From JBIYSM02 sp044759095 (lineage in GTDB: Bacteria > Bacillota > Bacilli > Brevibacillales > Brevibacillaceae), in assembly GCF_044759095.2 (NCBI RefSeq), contig NZ_JBIYSM020000001.1, positions 124,001 to 188,000 of the forward strand: a DNA stretch of 64,000 nucleotides, written 5' to 3'. The translations under genes and the position numbers were made by a program. The notes beneath the pieces were generated by a model. The model saw only the letters and a list, made by a program, of their open reading frames with translations, was not told where the DNA came from and ran no database searches. Positions 35,445 through 44,269 of the stretch are shown piece after piece (position 1 is the stretch's first letter; every line of letters starts with the position of its first letter).

Positions 35445-36188
35445 ATGGAGGAACAAAAATCAACCGTGCGGGCAGTGGAGCGGGCACTTGAAGTCCTGCT
35501 CTGCTTTACGGACGAAAAAGAGCTGGGGTTAAGCGAGATTGCCGCACGTGTCTCTCTGCACAAAAGCACAGTGCACCGGCTGCTGGCGACGCTGGAGAGC
35601 AAAGGCTTCGTCATCCGGGACGTGCAGACGGACAAGTATCGACTGGGCTTTCGCCTGTGGGAGCTGTCTGCCAGTCTGGCTCACTCTGACGATCCGGCAA
35701 TCATTTTGCTTCCGGAAATGGAGCGGCTACGAGATGTAGTAGGGGAGACGATCAGCTTGTACGTGCGGGATGGCAACGAGCGGATTCGCATCCAGGCCGT
35801 ACAGAGCAACCAGCCGATTCGTCGCGTGGCTCCCGTCGGAGCGAGAATGCCGCTGTCCGTCGGGGCTTCCAGCAAGGTACTTGTGGCATACGCGGATCCG
35901 GAAGTGCTGCAAGCGGTTCTGCAGGATCCCCACTGGCCGGAATCGATTGACAAGGAAGCGTACATCGAGCAGTTGGAGCAGATTCGCCAGCAGGGGTACG
36001 CTACCAGCGTGGAGGAGAGGGAGCTTGGGGCGGCGGCAGTCGCTGCTCCGATCTTTAATCGAAACGGCAAACTGGTCGCAGCAATCGCTGCTTCCGGTCC
36101 ATCCAACCGTTTAACCCCGGAAATGATGAGCGAATATGCTGTCCCCATCATGGAGGCAGCCAGGCGGATGGGAAAAATGGTGAAGTAG
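35445..36188 (+). CDS. IclR-family transcriptional regulator
   Basis: This 247-residue regulator has an N-terminal winged helix-turn-helix (LSEIAARVSLHKSTVHRLLATLESKGFV) and a C-terminal effector-binding IclR domain ending with VAAPIFNRNGKLVAAIAASGP. Family members sense small carboxylates or sugar acids and usually regulate nearby catabolic genes. Here a palindrome before its own gene recurs before aconitase, suggesting a link to citrate or the TCA cycle. AGAGGTG precedes the ATG. A terminator follows. Confidence 0.9.
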   Translation: MEEQKSTVRAVERALEVLLCFTDEKELGLSEIAARVSLHKSTVHRLLATLESKGFVIRDVQTDKYRLGFRLWELSASLAHSDDPAIILLPEMERLRDVVGETISLYVRDGNERIRIQAVQSNQPIRRVAPVGARMPLSVGASSKVLVAYADPEVLQAVLQDPHWPESIDKEAYIEQLEQIRQQGYATSVEERELGAAAVAAPIFNRNGKLVAAIAASGPSNRLTPEMMSEYAVPIMEAARRMGKMVK

Positions 36189-36199
36189 CATAAAAGGAC

Positions 36200-36230
36200 A
36201 AACCGTTGAGCAAGGTCTCAACGGTTTTTT
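36200..36230 (+). terminator. Terminator of the IclR gene
   Basis: AACCGTTGAG-CAAGGT-CTCAACGGTT is followed by TTTT. Confidence 0.9.
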
Positions 36231-36397
36231 GCTTAGGATCCGCTTGCCTCTCTCTCGCTGCAAGGAAGGGGAGACTCTCAGACCGAATAGGTAGCAACCT
36301 CTTTTTGTTTGGCTTGGTGTCGATTGTCTATGCAATGATGAGAGGACATGAATATACAAGTAGGGTAATGAAAGAAAGACGAAGGCAGGTGAATGTC

Positions 36398-36577
36398 ATG
36401 TCTTATCATAGCTCTCAATGGCCTGGATATTCGGCATTTTGGCCGGAACAAAGGCCAGAACGGCCTCCCTACCGCCCCCCCTATCGACCGCCAGATTGGC
36501 GACGATTCTGTCCTGACCACTGTCGATTCTGTCCGCCAGAATGCTGCCGGCGCCGCAGGGACGGGCGCCGTTATTAA
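36398..36577 (+). CDS. Small Pro/Arg/Cys-rich protein, possibly spore coat
   Basis: This 59-residue protein has a YHSSQWPGYSAFWPEQ start, a repeated RPPYRPP unit, a cysteine cluster (FCPDHCRFCPPECC) and a basic tail. Such composition is common among small spore coat proteins; this is inference. ATG 36398 follows GCAGGTG. The frame is open to 36206 but that part overlaps the IclR terminator. Confidence 0.6.
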   Translation: MSYHSSQWPGYSAFWPEQRPERPPYRPPYRPPDWRRFCPDHCRFCPPECCRRRRDGRRY

Positions 36578-36612
36578 TCGCTGCTACTGATTGATAAAGA
36601 AAATCCGTGATG

Positions 36613-36645
36613 GAGCCAAACCTGTGGGTATGGCTCTTTTCTCAT
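36613..36645 (+). terminator. Terminator upstream of R copy 3
   Basis: GAGCCA and TGGCTC form the stem with an internal CCTGTGGG loop, followed by TTTTCTCATC. R copy 3 begins immediately after. Confidence 0.7.
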
Positions 36646-36646
36646 C

Positions 36647-36735
36647 GTGTATAAGAATTTATAACATTGGGACATCGAATACAGCCACAAGGAAAGGGTT
36701 CGGGTCCCTTTCTGGTGTCGGCTGGGTTTTCTTAT
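36647..36735 (+). repeat. R element, copy 3 (short, diverged)
   Basis: It keeps the GTGTATAAGAATTTATAA start, GACATC, ATACAGCC and the GTCGGCTGGGTTTTCTTAT end. The middle is rearranged: GAAAGGG and CCCTTTC now form the hairpin around TTCGGGT, and the normal left arm CCCAGCCGAC is lost. N copy 2 follows directly, as in copy 2. Confidence 0.8.
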
Positions 36736-36861
36736 CGTGCAGGAAAGTTTAAGGGCTTCACCGTGTGAAAGCGTCCTGAAACAAACTTTCCGGAACGCAT
36801 AAAAAGTTTCCTCTAACGAAGAACCAGCTTCTTCGAGAGGGCTTCAATCGAAGCTTTTTTT
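36736..36861 (+). ncRNA. N element, copy 2: structured RNA candidate with terminator
   Basis: It differs from N copy 1 (25481-25606) at only 3 of 126 positions, while the adjoining R copies differ much more. One change turns a G-C pair of the AGGGC/GCCCT stem into G-U, and another falls at the edge of the GGAAAGTTT/AAACTTTCC stem, so pairing is kept. It ends in GCTTC-AATC-GAAGC and seven T. A YheC/D gene starts 110 nt downstream. Confidence 0.55.
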
Positions 36862-36971
36862 ATCACGGGGTTACATCTGAAACGCCACGAAAGATACCGG
36901 TCTATACAGGCTGTTTGCAACCATCATAGGATACTGAACCAAAACACGAATGCAATGGAGGGAATGTGTTC

Positions 36972-37709
36972 ATGGGCATCTGGAGCAAGTTGAAAAAGCA
37001 CCGGATCCTCGCAAGGCATCAGTCAATCCGTCCTTTTCTGCCTGAAACACACCTGCTGAACCAACAAACGCTGTTTTATCTTCTCCGTAAATACCCTGTT
37101 CTCTATCTGAAACCGGATCGAGGGACTGGGGGCGGCGGTATCATTCGAATTCGACGCGGTCGGAAAGCTTATCATGTGCAAGCAGGTGTCACAAGCAGAA
37201 TCGTACAGGATCGGCGCAAGCTGTATTCCGTTGTCACCCGGTTGACAGGGAGAAGGCGATACCTGGTTCAACAGGGCATTTCCATGGTGACGATCAAGCG
37301 GCGTCCAATCGACTACCGCCTCCTCGTGTTAAAACCAGGAACATCCTGGGAGGTCATGGGGATCATGGGGAAATGGGCCGCCCCCAATAAAATCGTCACC
37401 AATTACTGCCGGGGCGGTAGACCCATCAGGCTGTTCAACTCGTTAAGAAGAAGCATGGGCATGTCCGAACAACAATGTCGGAAAACAGAACAAAGAATTT
37501 TCGCGCTTGGCTTACAAGTCGCACGTGCCATGAATCCATACTCGCTGCGTGAGTTAGGTCTGGATCTGGCTATCGATCGAAACCTGAGAATTTACTTGCT
37601 GGAGGTAAACACCGGGCCGCAATTCAAGCTTTTTCGTTTCCACGCGGACAGAACCTTGCACCGCAAAATAGCCGGTTACGTAAGGAGGATCAGATCAAGA
37701 CGCAGATAA
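36972..37709 (+). CDS. YheC/YheD family ATP-grasp protein (B)
   Basis: This 245-residue, very basic protein has the same layout as the gene at 34482-35231: YLKPDRGTGGGGIIRIRR, YLVQQGISMVTIKRRPIDYRLLV and GLDLAIDRNLRIYLLEVNTGPQ. The acidic residue and Asn of the last motif are the expected metal ligands of an ATP-grasp fold. Substrate is unknown; a spore envelope role is inferred from the family. ATG 36972 is 9 nt after GGAGG, with a GTG at 36966 too close. It ends before a terminator shared with aconitase. Confidence 0.85.
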   Translation: MGIWSKLKKHRILARHQSIRPFLPETHLLNQQTLFYLLRKYPVLYLKPDRGTGGGGIIRIRRGRKAYHVQAGVTSRIVQDRRKLYSVVTRLTGRRRYLVQQGISMVTIKRRPIDYRLLVLKPGTSWEVMGIMGKWAAPNKIVTNYCRGGRPIRLFNSLRRSMGMSEQQCRKTEQRIFALGLQVARAMNPYSLRELGLDLAIDRNLRIYLLEVNTGPQFKLFRFHADRTLHRKIAGYVRRIRSRRR

Positions 37710-37784
37710 CCTGATTCGGTACAGTGTGGATTCCACAGGGCACCTTCCATTACATGAAGGCTGTTGGGTCTCGCAAGCTCATGA

Positions 37785-37819
37785 AAAAGGCAGACGTTCC
37801 ATGACAACGTCTGCCTTTT
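37785..37819. terminator. Bidirectional terminator, YheC/D (B) and aconitase
   Basis: AAAAGGCAGACGTT and AACGTCTGCCTTTT form a 14-bp stem around CCATGAC between convergent genes. Confidence 0.9.
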
Positions 37820-37828
37820 GCTTCATTC

Positions 37829-40558
37829 TTATGCCGTTACGGTTTTTTCTTCGTCAAGCAGCTGACGCAGAACGGTTTGCAGGATACCGCCGTTGCGGTA
37901 GTAGTCTACATCTACCGTGCTGTCGAGACGAACGATGACGTCGAACTCAAAAGTGCTGCCATCCTGACGGGTTGCCTTCACTTTCAGTTTTTGGCCCGGT
38001 TGGACGTTGTCGCTCAAGCCGACGATATCAAAGGTTTCGGTACCGTCGATGTTGAGGGACTTCCAGCTTTGGCCATCCACAAACTGCAGCGGGAGAACGC
38101 CCATGCCTACCAGGTTGGCGCGGTGGATACGCTCAAAGCTTTCCGCAATCACCGCTTTGATGCCGAGGAGGAACGTACCTTTTGCCGCCCAGTCGCGGGA
38201 GGAACCGGTACCGTACTCCTTGCCGGCAAATACCACCAGCGGTGTGTTGTCCGCTTGATACTTCATCGCTGCATCATAGATGGACATGATTTCGCCGGTC
38301 GGCAGGTATTTGGTTACACCGCCCTCAGTGCCAGGAGCCACTTGGTTGCGGATGCGGATGTTGGCAAACGTACCGCGCATCATGACGTCGTGGCTGCCAC
38401 GGCGAGCGCCGTAGGAGTTGAAGTCTTTGCGTTCCACACCTTTGGACTGCAGGTAGAGACCTGCCGGGCTGGTCGGCGAAATGTTGCCGGCCGGAGAGAT
38501 GTGGTCGGTCGTGACGGAATCGCCGAACAGAGCGAGCGTTTTCGCGCCTTTGATTTCTCCGATGTGTCCCACTTCGCCAGTGAGGTCTTTGAAGAACGGC
38601 GGCTCTTGAATGTACGTGGAGTTTTCATCCCACTCGTACAGGTCGCCGGTCGGTGCGTCGATTTCGTTCCATGCCTTGTTTTGCGTAAACACATTTGCGT
38701 ATTGGGAACGGAACAGTTCCGGATTCATCGCTTTGTCCATCGCTTCTGCGAGCTCTTGCGGAGTCGGCCAGATGTCTTTCAGGTAGACAGGTTGGCCGTC
38801 CTTGCCGATGCCGATCGGGTCTTTTGTCAGGTCGATGTTGACGGTACCCGCGAGCGCATATGCGATCACCAGCGGCGGAGAAGCGAGGTAGTTCGCTTTC
38901 ACCTGTGCGTGAATGCGGCCTTCGAAGTTGCGGTTACCGGAGAGGACCGCAGCGACAGTCAGGTCGTTTTCAGCAATCGCCTTGCTGGTTTCTTCCGGCA
39001 GCGGACCGGAGTTTCCGATACAAGTGGTGCAGCCGTAACCGACGACGTTAAAGCCGATCGCATTGAGCGAATCAATCAGGCCGGCGTCGATCAGGTATTG
39101 GGTAACGACGCGGGAACCAGGCGCCAGGGAGCTCTTCACGAACGGAGGCTTCTTCAGACCTTTTTCTACCGCTTTCTTCGCTACAATACCGGCGCCCAGC
39201 ATTACGCTTGGGTTGGAGGTATTGGTACAGGACGTAATCGCAGCGATGACCACGGAACCGGTTTTCAGTTCAGCTTTTTCGCCGTTCGGATAGGTAACTT
39301 CCGCCTTCGCGTTGATCTTCTCTTCGCTGAGGCCGAAACCGCCTTTTTCGATTGGCGTGCGCAGGCTGTTGTTGAAGGATTCCTTCATGGAAGTCAGCTC
39401 GACACGGTCTTGCGGACGCTTCGGACCGGCAAGGCTCGGAACGACGGTGGACAGATCCAGCTCCAAGGTTTCGCTGAAGATTGGGTCCGGCGTGTCATCC
39501 GTACGGAACAAGCCTTGTGCTTTGGTGTAGGTTTCAACCAGGTTAATCAGGCTTTCATCGCGGCCTGTTTGACGCAGGTAGTTGAGCGTTTCCGCATCAA
39601 CCGGGAAGAAGCCCATGGTTGCACCGTATTCTGGTGCCATGTTGGCAACGGTCGCACGGTCTGCCAGAGAGATGTTGGAGAGACCAGGGCCGTAGAATTC
39701 TACGAATTTGCCTACTACGCCTTTTTTGCGCAGCATTTGGGTTACGGTCAAGGCCAGGTCGGTAGCGGTTGCGCCTTCCGAAAGAGTTCCTGTCAGTTTG
39801 AAACCTACTACTTCAGGAGTTACGAAGTAGAGCGGTTGGCCCAGCATGCCTGCTTCCGCCTCGATACCGCCGACGCCCCATCCGAGTACGCCCAGACCGT
39901 TGATCATGGTGGTGTGGGAGTCGGTACCGACGAGAGAATCCGGGAAGGCCACCAGTTCGCCGTCCACTTCGCGGGTAGCAACGACAGTTGCCAGGTACTC
40001 CAGGTTCACCTGGTGTACGATACCGGTTGCGGGCGGCACCGCACGGAAGTTGTCAAAAGCGGTTTGTGCCCAGCGCAGGAAGCGGTAGCGCTCCTGGTTG
40101 CGCTCAAATTCCAGTTTCATGTTGTTTTCCAGCGCGTTTTCGTTCCCGAAGTCGTCAACCATGACGGAGTGGTCGATGACGAGGTCTACCGGCACAAGCG
40201 GATTGATGCGTTTCGGATCGCCGCCGGCGCGCTTCATTGCAATACGCATCGCAGCCAAATCAACAACAGCCGGTACGCCGGTAAAGTCCTGCAGGACGAT
40301 ACGAGCCGGCATGAGCGGTACTTCTTGGTTTTCGTCACGGCCTTTTGTCCAGTTGGCCAGTTGTTGTACGTGTTCTTTTGTGATGGCACGGCCGTCAAAT
40401 TGACGAACAGCCGCTTCCAGCAGCACCTTAATGGAGAACGGCAGTTTGGAGACTTCGCCAATTCCTTGCTCTTCCAGGCCTTGCAGGCGATAGTACTTGT
40501 AGGACTTGTCGCCTACCTGCATGGAGGACTTCACATTGTAAGCATCTTTGTTAGCCAA
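37829..40558 (-). CDS. acnA: Aconitate hydratase
   Basis: This is a 909-residue aconitase of the AcnA/CitB type (citrate to isocitrate, 4Fe-4S cluster; members can also bind RNA). Cluster cysteines are in SCTNTSNP and in GYGCTTCIGNSGPL. The C-terminal swivel domain carries YGTGSSRDWAAKG. The start is TTG at 40558 with AGGAGGTCATTCGA before it. On the minus strand a TATAAT box lies at 40638-40633, and a GTTTCA/TGAAAC palindrome sits between it and the gene, the same as at the IclR gene. Confidence 0.96.
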   Translation of the reverse strand: MANKDAYNVKSSMQVGDKSYKYYRLQGLEEQGIGEVSKLPFSIKVLLEAAVRQFDGRAITKEHVQQLANWTKGRDENQEVPLMPARIVLQDFTGVPAVVDLAAMRIAMKRAGGDPKRINPLVPVDLVIDHSVMVDDFGNENALENNMKLEFERNQERYRFLRWAQTAFDNFRAVPPATGIVHQVNLEYLATVVATREVDGELVAFPDSLVGTDSHTTMINGLGVLGWGVGGIEAEAGMLGQPLYFVTPEVVGFKLTGTLSEGATATDLALTVTQMLRKKGVVGKFVEFYGPGLSNISLADRATVANMAPEYGATMGFFPVDAETLNYLRQTGRDESLINLVETYTKAQGLFRTDDTPDPIFSETLELDLSTVVPSLAGPKRPQDRVELTSMKESFNNSLRTPIEKGGFGLSEEKINAKAEVTYPNGEKAELKTGSVVIAAITSCTNTSNPSVMLGAGIVAKKAVEKGLKKPPFVKSSLAPGSRVVTQYLIDAGLIDSLNAIGFNVVGYGCTTCIGNSGPLPEETSKAIAENDLTVAAVLSGNRNFEGRIHAQVKANYLASPPLVIAYALAGTVNIDLTKDPIGIGKDGQPVYLKDIWPTPQELAEAMDKAMNPELFRSQYANVFTQNKAWNEIDAPTGDLYEWDENSTYIQEPPFFKDLTGEVGHIGEIKGAKTLALFGDSVTTDHISPAGNISPTSPAGLYLQSKGVERKDFNSYGARRGSHDVMMRGTFANIRIRNQVAPGTEGGVTKYLPTGEIMSIYDAAMKYQADNTPLVVFAGKEYGTGSSRDWAAKGTFLLGIKAVIAESFERIHRANLVGMGVLPLQFVDGQSWKSLNIDGTETFDIVGLSDNVQPGQKLKVKATRQDGSTFEFDVIVRLDSTVDVDYYRNGGILQTVLRQLLDEEKTVTA

Positions 40559-40587
40559 TCGAATGACCTCCTTGTACGTCGGTTAAG

Positions 40588-40604
40588 GTTTCATCTAGTG
40601 AAAC
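40588..40604. promoter_or_regulatory. Candidate IclR operator in the aconitase leader
   Basis: GTTTCATCTAGTGAAAC has perfect 6-bp arms and differs from the IclR-gene palindrome (35396-35410) at one core base. It lies about 30 bp downstream of the TATAAT box and 30 bp before the TTG start, fitting a roadblock repressor site. Confidence 0.65.
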
Positions 40605-40710
40605 GTCGTTTCGTTTCTTCGATTACGCTCCTATTATACTCGATTTGTTACTCGTCTTCTACCCTCAATTTCATAAATTGTTCACACGTGAAAGGAAACC
40701 ATTTTCAGTA

Positions 40711-40851
40711 GAATGTATAAAATTGGACATCCCATACAGCCGCTAGAAAAATGTTCGGGGCCCCGCCCGGCGCAGAAAGGGAACCCACTCGGCTCAGCGA
40801 TAGCTAACGCCGAGTGGGTTGAGGATAGCTAATGCCGGGTGGGTTTTCTTA
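40711..40851 (+). repeat. R element, copy 4 (long form)
   Basis: This is the complete long form: GAATGTATAAAATTGGACAT start, CCCATACAGCCGCTAG block, GGGGCCCCGCCCGGCG, inner hairpin CCCACTCGGC/GCCGAGTGGG, then outer arm GCCGGGTGGG and TTTTCTTA. GATAGCTAA-C/T-GCCG occurs twice in tandem. It lies between the aconitase promoter region and the convergent end of moeB. Confidence 0.85.
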
Positions 40852-40856
40852 GATGA

Positions 40857-41882
40857 TTATGCGCCGATGTATTTGGCGTGTAAGGATCGTGCCACGCTCA
40901 CGTCATCCGTTCCCTGAACAAGCACCCGGCCGTCGGGAAAGGCGACCAGTGTGTGCGGTTCCGCATGGAAGCGGAGGAGAAACTTGTTTCGCTCTACCTT
41001 GCCCAGCGGAGCGAGACGCTTTTCCAGGCGGTCCAGATCGAGGGAGGCGTCCGCAGCAGGGGAAATCTGCACGGTATCACGGCCGCATAGGGAAACCGCC
41101 AAACCTTCCTGCGTGTCCGCATGGAGAAAGTCAAACTGCCGTACTCCGCAGGTCGGACAGTCCGGACGGCGCGCTTTGCTGACACGGACTTGCTGATGCT
41201 GGTTGTTCCACAAGTCGAAGTGCTCTAGGTACGGATTGAAAGATTCGGACGCTCCGACAAGCAGCTTCAGTGCCTCTGTTGCTTGATACGACGCCACGAT
41301 GTGGATGATGGGTCCGATTACCCCGGACGTATCACAGGTGGGCATTTCACCCGGTTTGGGTGCCTCGGGAAAGAGACAGCGGAGGCAGGGGGTTTTTCCT
41401 GGACGGATGGCAGTAAATGTACCGGTGGCGCTCACCGCCCCTCCGTACACCCAAGGGATCGCGTGCTTCACGCAGACATCGTTGATCAGATACCTCACCT
41501 GAAAGTTGTCGGTGGCGTCCAGAACCAGATCCGCGTCGGCGAGCAGCGATTCGGCGTTAAACGGTGTCAGATCGGCGACGACGGGCTCAATGTTCACCTC
41601 GGAGTTGATCCGTTTCAGCTTTTCGTAGGCGGCCATTGCCTTTGGCAAGTGCGCTCGGGCGTCGTCTTCATCGTACAGCATCTGCCGCTGAAGATTGCTC
41701 GGTTCAACAAAGTCTCGGTCGATCAGGCGCACAAACCCGACTCCCGCCCGAACCATGTGGTTGGAGAGAACGGTACCCAGTGCGCCCATCCCCACGATGG
41801 CAACGCGGCTCGATCCAAGCCGCTCCTGACCGCTTCGTCCGATCGGAGGAAACAGGATTTGCCGAGAGTAACGCGTCTGCAT
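40857..41882 (-). CDS. moeB: ThiF/MoeB-type adenylyltransferase
   Basis: This E1-like enzyme adenylates the C-terminal glycine of a ubiquitin-like sulfur carrier, here most likely the MoaD part encoded next to it. The nucleotide site is VAIVGMGALGTVL, with the DRDFVEPSNLQRQ and DATDNFQVRYLIND motifs. Zinc cysteines are CLRC and CPTC. A C-terminal extension after residue 245 resembles a small rhodanese or MoaD-binding region but has no clear active Cys. It has 341 residues. The gene starts 6 nt after the moaD-moaE stop, so they form one operon. Confidence 0.88.
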   Translation of the reverse strand: MQTRYSRQILFPPIGRSGQERLGSSRVAIVGMGALGTVLSNHMVRAGVGFVRLIDRDFVEPSNLQRQMLYDEDDARAHLPKAMAAYEKLKRINSEVNIEPVVADLTPFNAESLLADADLVLDATDNFQVRYLINDVCVKHAIPWVYGGAVSATGTFTAIRPGKTPCLRCLFPEAPKPGEMPTCDTSGVIGPIIHIVASYQATEALKLLVGASESFNPYLEHFDLWNNQHQQVRVSKARRPDCPTCGVRQFDFLHADTQEGLAVSLCGRDTVQISPAADASLDLDRLEKRLAPLGKVERNKFLLRFHAEPHTLVAFPDGRVLVQGTDDVSVARSLHAKYIGA

Positions 41883-41888
41883 CCCGCC

Positions 41889-42602
41889 TCAACCCCTTTC
41901 GCGGAATGGAGGATCGATCGGGGCCAACGGATTCCACGGCCCTTGCTGGTGCCCTTTCCATTCGCTGCCGTCTTCCCAGATTTCTTTTTTCCAGATCGGG
42001 ACAATCTGTTTCAGCCGTTCAATCGCATAGCGTCCGGCCTCAAAGGACTCGTTGCGGTGCGGTGTGGCGACGGCAATGACGACTGCTATCTCTTCTATCG
42101 CCAGTTCACCGATCCGATGGTGCATGGCCACCTGTACGCCCGGCCAGCGCTCTTCCATTTCCGCTGCAATCTGCTTCATTTTTTCCACGGCCATCGGTAT
42201 GTATGCTTCGTACGACAGCGAGACGGTTCGCTGGCCGTGGGTGAACTCCCGGACTGTACCGACGAAGGTCAACACGGCTCCGGCGCGCGGATTGGAGACA
42301 AGATGGATCAGCTTGTCTGCGCTCAGCGGTTCCTGCGTGACGGCAAAGCGCGGTTCTTCCCCGCCGCTGACCGGCGGCAGAACCGCCACCTCGTCACCGG
42401 GGCGCACCGTTTGATCAGGGGCAGCAAACTCCTTGTTAATGGAAACAAAGCAGCTGTCAAGCAAGGGGGAGAGAGCGGGATACCTTTTGGCGATGGTATC
42501 GAGGAGCTCTCGAACCGTGATTTCCCCGTTCAGTTCCAAACGAATTTCCCGCTCGCCGGCCCGCTCGGCAAGGCCCGCAAATAACAATACATTCAGTTGC
42601 AT
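41889..42602 (-). CDS. moaX: MoaD-MoaE fusion (molybdopterin synthase)
   Basis: Residues 1-81 are MoaD, a ubiquitin-like sulfur carrier that ends in the Gly80-Gly81 pair normally left free for adenylation (VLPPVSGG). Residues from about 88 are MoaE, the large subunit, with GAVLTFVGTVRE, HHRIGELAIEE and the catalytic KKEIWEDGSEWKGH. Because the Gly-Gly is internal, the protein probably needs cleavage after it, as reported for the MoaX fusion of mycobacteria. ATG 42602 follows GAGGAGG. Confidence 0.9.
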   Translation of the reverse strand: MQLNVLLFAGLAERAGEREIRLELNGEITVRELLDTIAKRYPALSPLLDSCFVSINKEFAAPDQTVRPGDEVAVLPPVSGGEEPRFAVTQEPLSADKLIHLVSNPRAGAVLTFVGTVREFTHGQRTVSLSYEAYIPMAVEKMKQIAAEMEERWPGVQVAMHHRIGELAIEEIAVVIAVATPHRNESFEAGRYAIERLKQIVPIWKKEIWEDGSEWKGHQQGPWNPLAPIDPPFRERG

Positions 42603-42777
42603 AGTACCTCCTCGTTTCCCATTCATCATTCAAGCAGATCTCTCTTCTCAGACGATATCACAAACGGTTGGGAAGTGCCAAACGACAGAGAGGACAGACT
42701 GCATTTCTCCATTGATTTTATACACCTGCGAGGTTAAGGTTATAGAAAGAAGAAAGTGGGAAACGGAGGTGTTTTTC

Positions 42778-43785
42778 TTGACGAGTGGTCAACTGATCGA
42801 CCGGTTCGGCCGACAACACGATTATCTGCGTATTTCCTTGACCGACCGCTGCAATTTGCGCTGTGTCTACTGTATGCCTGCCGAGGGGATGGAGTTTCAA
42901 CCGCATGAGCAGATTCTTCGCTTTGAAGAGATCGTCGAGGTCGTGGAAGTAGCCGCCAGTCTGGGGGTGCGCCGATTGCGCCTGACGGGCGGCGAACCTC
43001 TGGTGCGCAGGGACGTGGAGAAACTGGTGGCAGTGCTTTCCGCCATCCCGGGAATTGAGGACATCGCGTTGACGACCAACGGCATCTATCTCGCGCAAAA
43101 AGCGGAGGCCTTGAAACAGGCGGGCGTGACGCGGGTCAACATCAGCCTGGACACGATGAAGCCCGACCGCTTTGCGATGATTACACGGGGGGGCGACCTG
43201 GATCGGGTGTTGGAGGCATTGGAAGCCAGCTTTGCGGTTGGTTTTTCCCCGATCAAACTGAATGTAGTATTAATGAAGGGAATGAACGATGACGAGATTG
43301 ACGACTTCCTCCGCCTGTCGCTGGAGAGGCCCATTCACGTTCGTTTCATTGAATACATGCCAATCGGGCACGATGACGACGGATGGCGGGAAAAATACCT
43401 TCCGCTGTCCGCGGTGATTGATCGGGCAAAGGCGTTGGGGCTAACTCCCGAGAAAACGGAGAAGGTAAAAGGAAACGGTCCGAGTGAGGATTTCCGACTG
43501 CCGGGTGCGCGGGGAAGCATTGGACTGATCCACCCGGTGAGCGACCATTTTTGCGGAAACTGCAACCGGCTTCGGTTGACCGCCGATGGACACCTGAAGC
43601 CGTGCCTGTACTGGATCGACGAATTGAACGTGCGGCCGCACATCGGCGACAAGGAAGCGCTTCGCCAGTTGTTTTACCGCGCCCTGGCGATCAAGCCGGA
43701 AAACCACGAAATGGCTCAGGCGTTGGAACGACAGGCGCAGAGCCACACGCCGACGCTGCGGCGCATGTCGCAAATTGGAGGATAG
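42778..43785 (+). CDS. moaA: GTP 3',8-cyclase MoaA
   Basis: This radical SAM enzyme starts molybdenum cofactor synthesis from GTP. The N-terminal cluster CNLRCVYC is near residue 22 and the C-terminal cluster is FCGNCNRLRLTADGHLKPCL. It has 335 residues. The start is TTG 42778 (MTSGQLIDRFG) with GGAGG 8 nt upstream; the open frame reaches back to 42433 over the divergent moaD-moaE gene. It is divergent from moeB-moaX and followed by moaC with one base between stop and start. Confidence 0.95.
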   Translation: MTSGQLIDRFGRQHDYLRISLTDRCNLRCVYCMPAEGMEFQPHEQILRFEEIVEVVEVAASLGVRRLRLTGGEPLVRRDVEKLVAVLSAIPGIEDIALTTNGIYLAQKAEALKQAGVTRVNISLDTMKPDRFAMITRGGDLDRVLEALEASFAVGFSPIKLNVVLMKGMNDDEIDDFLRLSLERPIHVRFIEYMPIGHDDDGWREKYLPLSAVIDRAKALGLTPEKTEKVKGNGPSEDFRLPGARGSIGLIHPVSDHFCGNCNRLRLTADGHLKPCLYWIDELNVRPHIGDKEALRQLFYRALAIKPENHEMAQALERQAQSHTPTLRRMSQIGG

Positions 43786-43786
43786 C

Positions 43787-44269
43787 ATGAACGATCAGCT
43801 GACGCATTTTAACGAGCAGAACCGTGCGCAGATGGTGGACGTTTCGGAAAAGGAAGTGACCAAGCGGGAGGCTCTCGCTCGGAGTCAGGTCAAAATGAAA
43901 CCGGAGACTCTCAGCCGCATCCGGGCTGGACAGGTAGACAAAGGGGACGTGCTGGCGGTGGCCCAGGTAGCGGGGATCATGGCGGCCAAAAAGACCTGGG
44001 ACATCATCCCGATGTGTCACCCGCTGCCGTTGACCGGGATTGACATCCGGTTCTCCTACGAAGGGGCCGATACGCTGGGTGTCGAGGCTGTCGTGAAGAC
44101 AACCGGCAAAACCGGTGTCGAGATGGAGGCACTCACGGCAGCGACCGCCGCTGTGCTTACGGTTTACGACATGTGCAAGGCGATGGACAAGGATATGGTG
44201 CTTGGCCCCACCTACCTGCTCAGGAAGACAGGGGGAAAAAGCGGCGACTACCGCCGCAACGAGGAGTAA
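43787..44269 (+). CDS. moaC: Cyclic pyranopterin monophosphate synthase MoaC
   Basis: This enzyme acts with MoaA in making cyclic pyranopterin monophosphate. Signatures are MVDVSEKEVTKREA, IPMCHPLPLTGIDI and VEMEALTAATAAVLTVYDMCKAMDK with the active-site Lys. It has 160 residues from ATG 43787, preceded by GGAGG at 5 nt. The MITE lies 80 nt downstream. Confidence 0.95.
   Translation: MNDQLTHFNEQNRAQMVDVSEKEVTKREALARSQVKMKPETLSRIRAGQVDKGDVLAVAQVAGIMAAKKTWDIIPMCHPLPLTGIDIRFSYEGADTLGVEAVVKTTGKTGVEMEALTAATAAVLTVYDMCKAMDKDMVLGPTYLLRKTGGKSGDYRRNEE

Noticed and set aside
37877..40711. 944-codon open frame antisense to aconitase
   Set aside because: It mirrors a highly expressed GC-biased gene, has no family resemblance or ribosome site, and is explained by codon bias on the opposite strand.
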